Below, one piece after another: positions 1-4,770 of a stretch of 12,312 bases of DNA (positions within the stretch are counted from its first letter, which is position 1; each line of letters begins with the position of its first letter). The stretch is from JBBAAW01 sp964574405 (GTDB lineage Bacteria; Patescibacteriota; WWE3; UBA101185; UBA10185), in the NCBI GenBank assembly GCA_964574405.1, contig CAZNNN010000022.1:1-12312 (forward strand), given 5' to 3'. The notes under the pieces were generated by a model. It had not been told where the DNA came from. It searched no databases and saw only the letters and a list, made by a program, of their open reading frames with translations. The position numbers and the translations under genes are program-made.

Positions 1-228
1 GTATATATCCAACCTATCTTCAAAAAGCTCAAACCCGATCTCTTTAGCTCCCGCATCTTCCGCGTTTTGTAGTATCTCGTAAATAAAATGGGACGGGTTA
101 TTATATAGTCCCGTTAATACACTGGAAAAATCGTCACCTCGAATTTTTGAGTTCTTGACAAATGCTCTCGAGGCTTTCTGGTACTTTTTAAACTCTTCTA
201 GCTCGTTTACTGTTTCGGTGTTTGTCAT
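1..228 (-). CDS. Sacsin-like GHKL (Bergerat-fold) ATPase, N-terminal fragment
   Basis: Reading the minus strand from the ATG at 228 gives 76 uninterrupted codons that run off the window at base 1, so the 3' part is missing. Residues 41-60 read LYNNPSHFIYEILQNAEDAG, followed by AKEIGFELFEDRLDIY. This matches the start of the sacsin-type ATP-binding domain (HSP90-like GHKL fold): E51, N55 and D58 fit the N-box, where the Glu activates water and the Asn binds Mg-ATP. In bacteria such domains head large proteins, often DUF3883 or nuclease fusions, and some are found in defence loci; which kind this is cannot be seen here. There is no Shine-Dalgarno. A TAAAAT box (234-239, minus) lies 5 nt before the ATG, suggesting a leaderless mRNA. 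The 94-bp gap to the kinase stop at 323 allows a separate transcript. Family call fairly sure; function unknown. Confidence 0.72.
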   Translation of the reverse strand, partial: MTNTETVNELEEFKKYQKASRAFVKNSKIRGDDFSSVLTGLYNNPSHFIYEILQNAEDAGAKEIGFELFEDRLDIY

Positions 229-322
229 ATTTGATTTTACTTTCTCAAGTGTACAGTTTACTACCAAACTTATCAAAATGCATGAGAACAAATTAATTTA
301 TCTCCGCCGTCCCACGGTTATG

Positions 323-709
323 TTATTTCCTCAACATTGTTATTTTAGGAACAAAAACCAGCAAAAAAACCGCTAAAGTGCATATGGCAGTAGTTAAAAC
401 ATAGCCAGCGGACAGATCTTTAATTACTCGCGCCCCCTCGTGATGTTCGTGAATTAAATGGTCAATAAACTCCTCTATGGCGGTATTAATAAGCTCGGCG
501 GACAAAAGCATGCCCCCCACCACCACCAAGGCGATCCACTCCAAAAGCTGAATACGATAATAAAAGCCCGCAATAATAGAAACTAAAACAATTGCTAGTT
601 GGGTTCTAAAATTGGCTTCATTAATCGTAGCGTGCACAATTCCACGCATGGCGTACTTAAAGCTTTTTAACTGGCGTTTAGGATGATGGCTTGAAATTAT
701 CTTTCCCAT
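323..709 (-). CDS. dgkA: Prokaryotic diacylglycerol/undecaprenol kinase (DagK family)
   Basis: The 128-residue product fits the small integral-membrane lipid kinase family. The family phosphorylates diacylglycerol or, in Gram-positives, undecaprenol, recycling the lipid carrier for envelope glycans. Visible motifs are SFKYAMRGI (16-24), the E31-x-N-F-R segment, the signature ELINTAIEE (72-80) with catalytic/Mg-binding Glu and Asn, and KDLSAGYVL (97-105). Three hydrophobic helices lie at about 37-50, 56-72 and 103-121, as expected for the trimeric enzyme. Length is typical. I chose ATG 709; a GTG at 727 in the same frame adds MADDIT (first residue from GTG) and cannot be excluded. The ATG lies 7 nt after the stop of a 23-codon upstream ORF, with a weak GGCGGA 11 nt upstream, so translational coupling is possible. 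Given the glycosyltransferases in this window, undecaprenol is a plausible substrate, but that is inference. Confidence 0.9.
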   Translation of the reverse strand: MGKIISSHHPKRQLKSFKYAMRGIVHATINEANFRTQLAIVLVSIIAGFYYRIQLLEWIALVVVGGMLLSAELINTAIEEFIDHLIHEHHEGARVIKDLSAGYVLTTAICTLAVFLLVFVPKITMLRK

Positions 710-716
710 AGTAATA

Positions 717-788
717 TCATCCGCCACGGTAACGGCGTGCTGAACAGCAACTGACCAATTTTATAACAATGGTTTGAAAATATTCCAT
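717..788 (-). CDS. Possible 23-codon upstream ORF of the lipid kinase
   Basis: A perfect TATAAT (795-800, minus strand) is followed after exactly 6 nt by an ATG at 788. The frame encodes 23 residues (MEYFQTIVIKLV then SCCSARRYRGG) and ends with TGA at 719-717, 7 nt before the kinase ATG at 709. The box-to-ATG distance equals that at other apparently leaderless starts in this window, so a transcript would begin at or near this ATG. The kinase itself would then depend on ribosomes finishing the small ORF. The peptide resembles nothing I recognise. It may be a coupling or leader peptide, or chance. The alternative is that this is plain 5' UTR. Confidence 0.35.
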   Translation of the reverse strand: MEYFQTIVIKLVSCCSARRYRGG

Positions 789-794
789 GTTGCT

Positions 795-800
795 ATTATA
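795..800 (-). promoter_or_regulatory. -10 box of the lipid-kinase transcript
   Basis: Exact TATAAT on the minus strand, 6 nt before an ATG (788) and about 85 nt before the kinase start. I see no good -35 hexamer. A second candidate, TATAAA, lies closer to the kinase in the stretch around 761-766. Confidence 0.45.
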
Positions 801-875
801 ATACACAGCTTGAGAGCTATCAGCAAACTATGGGAGTTTTTGCCCGTACTAATAATAAAAAGTATTAATTTCTCA

Positions 876-1334
876 TTAATTAACTTGGACTTCTTTTAAG
901 GAATAAGAGGTGCCCTTGGATAGATACTCATTGGCTATTTTGGTTGTAATGTCTTTGTCACCCACCAAAACCGCCCATTTACTACCAACCATCGCTTCCT
1001 TGTCAAAAACACTCACAATCTCCGTTCCGTAAGTATAAAGGTCTTTTTCGTAGTACAAACCTTGGTTTTTACGCAGTTCCTCCAACAAGTCCTCCACGGT
1101 ATCGTTACTTTGCATCTTTGCCTCGTAGGTTGTAAGAGTGCCGTTAATTTCGGTTACCAATTTTACAGACACAGCCTCTACCTTAACCGTAGGTTTTTCT
1201 GGACTTTTTTCCGTGGCTTTAAAGGAGTCAACATCTAAAACGCTTTTTACATATAAAATTGTTGTTGCTAAAAAGATTAAATAGGCTACTTTTAACAGAG
1301 TGGATGTTTTTACGGTGCGACCTCTAAATACCAT
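876..1334 (-). CDS. Membrane-anchored DUF4430-like protein
   Basis: A 152-residue protein with a short basic N-terminus (MVFRGRTVKTS), one hydrophobic segment at about 13-33 (uncleaved anchor, no lipobox), a charged linker rich in Lys/Glu/Pro (39-52), and an outer domain of about 95 residues. The outer part has the pattern of DUF4430 (transcobalamin-like C-terminal) domains: a 'TVEDLLEELRKNQGL' segment (79-93), then YGTEIVSVFD, then KWAVLVGDKDI, then a final Gly-Tyr-Ser-Leu strand near the C-terminus. This domain usually occurs on surface proteins of Gram-positive-type and CPR cells and is thought to bind ligands; no enzyme activity is implied. There is no Shine-Dalgarno. TGCTAAAAT sits with its -10 hexamer 6 nt before the ATG, which predicts a leaderless mRNA. 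The next gene on this strand is about 90 nt beyond its stop. Family call is by pattern only. Confidence 0.7.
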   Translation of the reverse strand: MVFRGRTVKTSTLLKVAYLIFLATTILYVKSVLDVDSFKATEKSPEKPTVKVEAVSVKLVTEINGTLTTYEAKMQSNDTVEDLLEELRKNQGLYYEKDLYTYGTEIVSVFDKEAMVGSKWAVLVGDKDITTKIANEYLSKGTSYSLKEVQVN

Positions 1335-1340
1335 ATCTAA

Positions 1341-1349
1341 ATTTTAGCA
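1341..1349 (-). promoter_or_regulatory. Extended -10 promoter (TGCTAAAAT), leaderless start of DUF4430-like gene
   Basis: On the minus strand this reads TGCTAAAAT, an extended -10 (TGn plus TAAAAT). The hexamer ends 6 nt before the ATG at 1334, placing the transcription start at or next to the A of ATG. No -35 element is visible. The same 9-mer recurs at 1371-1379 (plus) and 11684-11692 (plus). Confidence 0.6.
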
Positions 1350-1370
1350 CACTCGCTATGTTAGTTTTCG

Positions 1371-1379
1371 TGCTAAAAT
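1371..1379 (+). promoter_or_regulatory. Extended -10 promoter (TGCTAAAAT) of tRNA-Arg
   Basis: TGCTAAAAT with the hexamer TAAAAT at 1374-1379. Transcription would start near 1386, about 8 nt before the mature tRNA 5' end at 1394, a normal short tRNA leader. It lies back to back with the minus-strand copy at 1341-1349, forming a compact divergent promoter. No -35 match is seen at the expected position (1351-1356 reads ACTCGC). Confidence 0.6.
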
Positions 1380-1393
1380 ACTGATACGGACAC

Positions 1394-1469
1394 GCGCCTG
1401 TGGCCTAATGGATAAGGCACTTGTCTTCGGAACAAGTTATTGTGGGTTCAAGTCCCGCCAGGCGCACCA
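1394..1469 (+). tRNA. tRNA-Arg, anticodon UCG
   Basis: A complete 76-nt cloverleaf can be folded by eye. The acceptor stem is GCGCCTG (1394-1400) with CAGGCGC (1459-1465), discriminator A1466 and encoded CCA (1467-1469). The D-stem is GCCT/AGGC. The anticodon stem CTTGT/ACAAG carries loop CTTCGGA, so the anticodon is UCG, reading CGA and probably other CGN codons. The variable loop has 5 nt, and the T-arm is GTGGG-TTCAAGT-CCCGC. An ORF starts 6 nt after the CCA, so the tRNA and the methyltransferase are probably made as one transcript and separated at the tRNA 3' end. Confidence 0.97.
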
Positions 1470-1475
1470 ATTAAT

Positions 1476-2213
1476 ATGCAAAGACCTGATTACAACGACA
1501 AAACATACGACTACATCAAATATTGGCAAGGGCGCGACTATGAAAACGCCAGTGAAATTACCGCGCTTGCCAAGATGTTACCCAAAAAAGGGAAATGCGT
1601 TCTAGACGCGGGTGGGGGCTTTGGTAGGCTTATTCCCGTGTACAAAGAGCGATTTGAAGAAATTGTAATTTTTGACCAGTCAACCAAAATACTTACACAA
1701 GCAGAGGCACGCGCTAAAGCTTTAGGAATAGGCGTAAAAACTCAAGAAGGCGACCTGTATAAGCTCTCACAGTATGGGCTGGGCAAGTTCGATTGCGTGG
1801 TAATGGTTCGTGTGGCACATCATTTGGACAACCTGGAGAAGGTTTTGCAGGAGATTGGGCAATTACTTTTGCCGGGAGGCGTGTTTATCTTGGAATTTGC
1901 TAACAAGCTACATGCGAAGTCCGCCATTAAAAATGTAGCCAAACTTAATTTTGGTTATTTTAAAATCGATCCCATAAGTCGTGCAAGTAAGGATGTAACT
2001 TTTTTAAATTTTCATCCTGATTTTGTGGAAAAAGCTTTAAAAAATAGCGGATTTAAGATTAAAGAAAAACTTTCTGTTTCTAATTTTAGAAACGACGCAG
2101 TGAAGAGAACTTTGTCCAAGGGTTCCCTGTTAGTTTTAGAAAATTTATTGCAAAAACCGTTTGGTTTAGTAAACTTTGGACCTTCTATCTTTATGAAAGC
2201 CGTAAAGGCTTAG
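1476..2213 (+). CDS. Class I SAM-dependent methyltransferase (Methyltransf_11 type)
   Basis: The 245-residue product has a Rossmann methyltransferase core. Motif I is CVLDAGGGFGR (41-51), binding SAM. An acidic residue at the end of strand 2 (IFDQS, D67) would hold the ribose. EGDLYKL (91-97) follows, then strand 4 FDCVVMVRVAHHL (105-117), where the double His is common in this family, and LLPGGVFILEF (131-141). The substrate cannot be told; the C-terminal third (after about 150) is the likely acceptor-binding region. The frame is open upstream into the tRNA, but the first codon outside it is ATG 1476, 6 nt after the CCA end at 1469. There is no Shine-Dalgarno, so cutting at the tRNA 3' end would leave a mRNA with about 6 leader nt. 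The stop overlaps the stop of the convergent small gene by 3 nt (2210-2212 against 2211-2213). Confidence 0.9.
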   Translation: MQRPDYNDKTYDYIKYWQGRDYENASEITALAKMLPKKGKCVLDAGGGFGRLIPVYKERFEEIVIFDQSTKILTQAEARAKALGIGVKTQEGDLYKLSQYGLGKFDCVVMVRVAHHLDNLEKVLQEIGQLLLPGGVFILEFANKLHAKSAIKNVAKLNFGYFKIDPISRASKDVTFLNFHPDFVEKALKNSGFKIKEKLSVSNFRNDAVKRTLSKGSLLVLENLLQKPFGLVNFGPSIFMKAVKA

Positions 2214-2563
2214 AGTTCGGGGTGTTTTGCTAGATACTTATCCCTTAAATCAAGCGCTATAATATCAACTAAAATCCCCAAGTTGGCTAAATTAGTTAGA
2301 GTAATTGGACTATGTGCCATAAAATAATCTGGTCTAAGCCCATCCTTTACGGCTAAGTAGCGACACACTCTATCCAAAACAGCCTCTATGCCTGAAAGTT
2401 TTGATCTTATATCTCTGGTGACTTCGGTAAGTTCGCCCGCGTTTTGCTCTGTTTTACAAAACCGCACAAAATATAAATGGGCTATTTGCCGCAGCGTCCA
2501 CGCACCGGCAAGGTAGTAGAGCCCGTTTGGAATATTTTTAACAATTTCCTCAATATAGGTCAT
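2210..2563 (-). CDS. Small conserved-looking protein of unknown function
   Basis: From ATG 2563 the product has 117 residues. It begins MTYIEEIVKNIPNGLYYLAG, continues with a mixed helical region, and holds a segment AHSPITLTNLANLGI near the C-terminus. 'SPlsLT..G'-like segments occur in many short uncharacterised bacterial proteins, but I cannot name the family. One weakly hydrophobic stretch (about 11-33) is probably a buried helix rather than a membrane segment. A TTG at 2608 would add 15 residues (MSNFVFSQFYATYNL). I prefer 2563 because the longer form would put the first codon over the TTGACA of the divergent T-box promoter. No Shine-Dalgarno is visible; TATAAT (2567-2572, minus) lies only 3 nt before the ATG, slightly too close for a leaderless start. 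Coding status is likely from frame length and tail-to-tail packing; function unknown. Confidence 0.6.
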   Translation of the reverse strand: MTYIEEIVKNIPNGLYYLAGAWTLRQIAHLYFVRFCKTEQNAGELTEVTRDIRSKLSGIEAVLDRVCRYLAVKDGLRPDYFMAHSPITLTNLANLGILVDIIALDLRDKYLAKHPEL

Positions 2564-2601
2564 GAGATTATATGTAGCATAAAATTGGGAAAACACAAAA
2601 T

Positions 2602-2631
2602 TTGACAATTGTTACATGAGTGTGATAGTAT
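2602..2631 (+). promoter_or_regulatory. Promoter of the T-box/tRNA-His/hisS operon
   Basis: A perfect -35 TTGACA (2602-2607) is followed by imperfect -10 candidates: GATAGT at 2624-2629 (16-nt spacer) or TAGTAT at 2626-2631 (18-nt spacer), each 4 of 6. Transcription would start around 2636-2640, just ahead of the first T-box helix. This is the only window promoter in which I see a consensus -35, unlike the extended -10 sites elsewhere. Confidence 0.5.
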
Positions 2632-2637
2632 AACAAA

Positions 2638-2968
2638 CATTGAAAAGATGATATCTTAAAGCGTTAAGCAAGGACTAGTAGAAAAGATAGTTTTTTTATA
2701 GAGAGGTGGGTCGCTGGAAGCCACTAAAAAGCACTTTTTGAACACGCCTTGCAGGGTTACACCACGCAGATCCAAGAGAAAGCGCAAGCACAATTGGATA
2801 CGGAACCAAACCGTTAAATAAGGAGCTCGATGTTGGGAAACCAAAGTCGGGATTAAGAGCCTAAGGGTTTGTAGCCTTTAGGAACAGAGATGGTACCGCG
2901 GGTGTCTTTAGGACTCTCGTTCTCTTTGCACAACTATATTGTGCTTGGGGAATGCGAGTCCTTTTTTT
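2638..2968 (+). ncRNA. T-box riboswitch, histidine type (specifier CAC)
   Basis: T-box leaders bind a tRNA by its anticodon and 3' end, and let transcription continue only if the tRNA is uncharged. Stem I closes with GCAAGG (2668-2673) and CCTTGC (2747-2752). Above it lies the loop-E-like specifier loop, AGTA (2677-2680) opposite GAA (2740-2742). The next triplet, CAC (2743-2745), followed by a purine, is a His codon. Higher up are AAAAG/CTTTT, a GAGAG region (2701-2705) matching the AG bulge, and GTGG/CCAC (2706-2709, 2721-2724) under the distal loop. Stem III is CCTAAGG/CCTTTAGG (2860-2866, 2875-2882). The T-box sequence GAGATGGTACCGCG (2887-2900) holds the UGGN bulge TGGT (2891-2894). GAGA (2887-2890) could pair with TCTC (2915-2918), competing with the terminator. 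The downstream tRNA-His(GUG) and hisS agree with His. The bulge base U does not match C73 of that tRNA. Confidence 0.92.
2911..2968 (+). terminator. T-box-controlled intrinsic terminator
   Basis: GGACTC (2911-2916) pairs with GAGTCC (2956-2961). The helix continues through CG-TTC-type pairs with one mismatch, and is capped by a perfect inner hairpin GCACAA/TTGTGC (2928-2933, 2939-2944). Seven T residues follow (2962-2968). The 5' strand overlaps the TCTC needed by the antiterminator, so the two folds exclude each other. The T-run ends about 15 nt before tRNA-His, leaving no room for a convincing separate promoter. Confidence 0.9.
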
Positions 2969-2983
2969 GTGCCTAGAAATCGT

Positions 2984-3060
2984 GGTGGCCTTGGCTTAAC
3001 TGGTTAAAGCGCCTGTCTGTGGAACAGGATAAATGGGTTCAACTCCCATAGGTCACCCCA
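2984..3060 (+). tRNA. tRNA-His, anticodon GUG
   Basis: The acceptor stem is GTGGCCT (2985-2991) with AGGTCAC (3050-3056), one G-T pair. The extra 5' base G-1 (2984) faces C73 (3057), the hallmark recognised by HisRS; CCA (3058-3060) is encoded. The D-stem is GCTT/AAGC with GG in the loop. The anticodon stem CCTGT/ACAGG holds loop CTGTGGA with anticodon GUG (3019-3021). The variable loop has 4 nt, and the T-arm is ATGGG-TTCAACT-CCCAT. The gene sits directly downstream of a His T-box terminator and 6 nt upstream of an ORF, so it appears to be embedded in the hisS operon and made only by terminator read-through, unless a weak TAGAAA at 2974-2979 acts as a promoter (it would start transcription too late, near 2986). 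Confidence 0.97.
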
Positions 3061-3066
3061 AAATAT

Positions 3067-4770
3067 ATGAAAGTAAATGAAGCAGAAAAAACAAGCACTA
3101 GCTTAATAGATACTGCTCAACGGGATGTTCTTAAGATCGACGCAAAAGAGTCGGTGTCTCCCGATGCCCTTTTAATGGCACTTGCCTATGAGGGCGATCT
3201 GTTTTGGATGAAAAGAAATTGTACAACAACGGTAGGGGATTTAGGACTTCAAGCACCGCGAAATGTTGCGTTAGAAGATTTAGCTACTATTAATACTGAT
3301 AGACTTACGAGAAGCAGAAAAAACATAGAAAAAGCAATCCAGATAAGTCGGAGCGTTTTAGATTACGAAGAAAGAGTAGCGAATAATATTTTCCGACAAT
3401 TTGGACTTTCCTTAAAACCGGACGAGTTAGAAACTCTAGCAGGTGGGTTTGAATTGGGGGAGGAGTTTACTCCATTTTCTGTATTACTAGCTTTAGCTCC
3501 CTCACGAGAAGCAAGCCTCGAGCTATCAAGAGCATATACAATGCTAACAAAAGTGGAAAAGTCTCCTGAAAGAATTAAAATGGCAACAAGCATCCAATCT
3601 GAAATAGCAAGGTCCGGGATAGACGCTGAGGAAATATATTGTGTTGTAGGCATCCCGGTAATTGGCTTCGGCAGCCAATCCTCAATTTTTGAACAAACAA
3701 TTAAATGCTTGGATAAGATGGAAATCCCAGAGGGGGCATTAGTAGTTTTTAATGTAAATCTTCCAGCAGATAAAATGCCCGATAACACCTTTGCCTCGAT
3801 ACAAGAGTATGTAGCTAATAAAAGGTTGGAGGGTCGCAATTTTATTGCGGTTCAAAGTTTAATTGAAGGCAAAGTTATGATGGGAGATATCAGATCAGCA
3901 ATTTTTGACGGCTTTTTATCGGCAAGAAAGGAATCCCTTAACTGCATGGATGTGATTTTTATGTCGACTGATGATGATAACATCTCTATGTCAAAAAACT
4001 GGATTATTGACAATAAGAAGGCTGTTTTGGGGCGGGATACAGTGGCAGTAACTCCCGTTTCCTTTAGCGGACTAGCTGATGGGGCAAACGAAAACTTTCC
4101 TAACTTTATGTTATCTGAAAATCTTAGGTGTATGGTGGCAGATTATGTTTTAAGTGTGATATCAAAAATAGACGGTAAACAGATAAAATCCCTTCAGGAA
4201 ATGCAGTGGCTAGTTGATGTTGTATTTGGTGGCAAAACCGCTGGTTATATAGAGTCCGTAGTTTTGAGCACAACCGCGTTTAGTGCCCAAAAGTACTTAC
4301 AGGTTGGAGGCTATCCGCCACAAGACGAAATAACAAAATTTACCAGACTCGTTGTGTTGGATGGCTTGTTAAGAAAAGGGTTTACGGGACTATATCCTCT
4401 TAGTAACGCCCAACCTGTTCTTACAGATAACCGCAGACAGCTTGCTGCATATTTAGCAGATGGTGCATCTCCTGTAGCAGCTTGGAAGAATCCAGGAACA
4501 CGCTTTCAAGCCGATGAAGTAGATCCTGTTAGGACAAACAAAAACGCGGATACTGATACTCGTGTAACTGCTAACCAGGAGAAATTGGGTGAACTGGACT
4601 TAATGCTTTCCCAAACTTTTTATTATATGGGGATAGGAAACCCTGAATTGGCAAAAACATTTCTGGCTGATTTGGGTATAAACACCGAAAAAGTTAATGT
4701 AGAAGTGTATACCGATGGCTCTTTGGGCTTTTCTTTCCAAGCAAAAGGCTTGCAGGAGTTATATGACTAA
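3067..4770 (+). CDS. Putative GT-A-fold glycosyltransferase with unknown N-terminal region
   Basis: The product has 567 residues and no signal peptide or membrane segment, so it is probably cytoplasmic. Residues 1-190 are helical, charged and unrecognised. From about 190 the pattern is GT2/GT-A-like: strand 1 EIYCVVGIPVIGF (189-201), later VIFMSTDDDNISMSKNWI (297-312) with a D302-D303-D304 cluster in the place of the metal-binding DxD, a strand VAVTPVSF (326-333), and LQVGGYPPQDE (411-421), resembling the 'GGYdE..gED' segment before the acceptor helix. The C-terminal 120 residues are again unknown. Donor and acceptor cannot be predicted. ATG 3067 is 6 nt after the tRNA-His CCA, with no Shine-Dalgarno. 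The stop overlaps the GH84 start by 8 nt, implying coupled translation. It is under T-box control. The glycosyltransferase call rests on motif order only; another nucleotide-binding role is possible. Confidence 0.62.
   Translation: MKVNEAEKTSTSLIDTAQRDVLKIDAKESVSPDALLMALAYEGDLFWMKRNCTTTVGDLGLQAPRNVALEDLATINTDRLTRSRKNIEKAIQISRSVLDYEERVANNIFRQFGLSLKPDELETLAGGFELGEEFTPFSVLLALAPSREASLELSRAYTMLTKVEKSPERIKMATSIQSEIARSGIDAEEIYCVVGIPVIGFGSQSSIFEQTIKCLDKMEIPEGALVVFNVNLPADKMPDNTFASIQEYVANKRLEGRNFIAVQSLIEGKVMMGDIRSAIFDGFLSARKESLNCMDVIFMSTDDDNISMSKNWIIDNKKAVLGRDTVAVTPVSFSGLADGANENFPNFMLSENLRCMVADYVLSVISKIDGKQIKSLQEMQWLVDVVFGGKTAGYIESVVLSTTAFSAQKYLQVGGYPPQDEITKFTRLVVLDGLLRKGFTGLYPLSNAQPVLTDNRRQLAAYLADGASPVAAWKNPGTRFQADEVDPVRTNKNADTDTRVTANQEKLGELDLMLSQTFYYMGIGNPELAKTFLADLGINTEKVNVEVYTDGSLGFSFQAKGLQELYD
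4754..4758 (+). promoter_or_regulatory. Shine-Dalgarno site deciding the GH84 start
   Basis: AGGAG lies inside the end of the upstream gene, 4 nt before ATG 4763. It favours 4763 over the in-frame ATG at 4715 (no site, and outside the conserved domain) and over the ATG at 4775. Confidence 0.7.

Noticed and set aside
155..376. Plus-strand frame of 73 codons
   Set aside because: Antisense to the sacsin-like ATPase start and the kinase stop; low-complexity product.
861..883. Possible terminator from the AT-rich inverted repeat after the DUF4430-like gene
   Set aside because: The TTAATT/AATTAA pairing has no GC content and no following T-run on the relevant strand, so it is not convincing.
1408..1605. 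Plus-strand frame starting inside tRNA-Arg
   Set aside because: It covers the tRNA and the methyltransferase in another frame and has no protein-like features.
2567..2572. TATAAT just before ATG 2563 as a leaderless promoter of the small unknown gene
   Set aside because: Only 3 nt separate it from the ATG, so transcription would start inside or after the start codon; too close compared with the 5-9 nt seen elsewhere.
2656..2844. Minus-strand frame of 62 codons
   Set aside because: It is antisense to the T-box leader, whose base pairing explains the sequence.
2974..2979. TAGAAA as a separate promoter for tRNA-His
   Set aside because: It would start transcription near 2986, inside the tRNA, lacks a correctly spaced TG, and has no -35; kept only as a caveat.
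3363..3839. Minus-strand frame of 158 codons inside the putative glycosyltransferase gene
   Set aside because: It lies wholly inside a longer gene with recognisable motifs, and its own product has no domain pattern.
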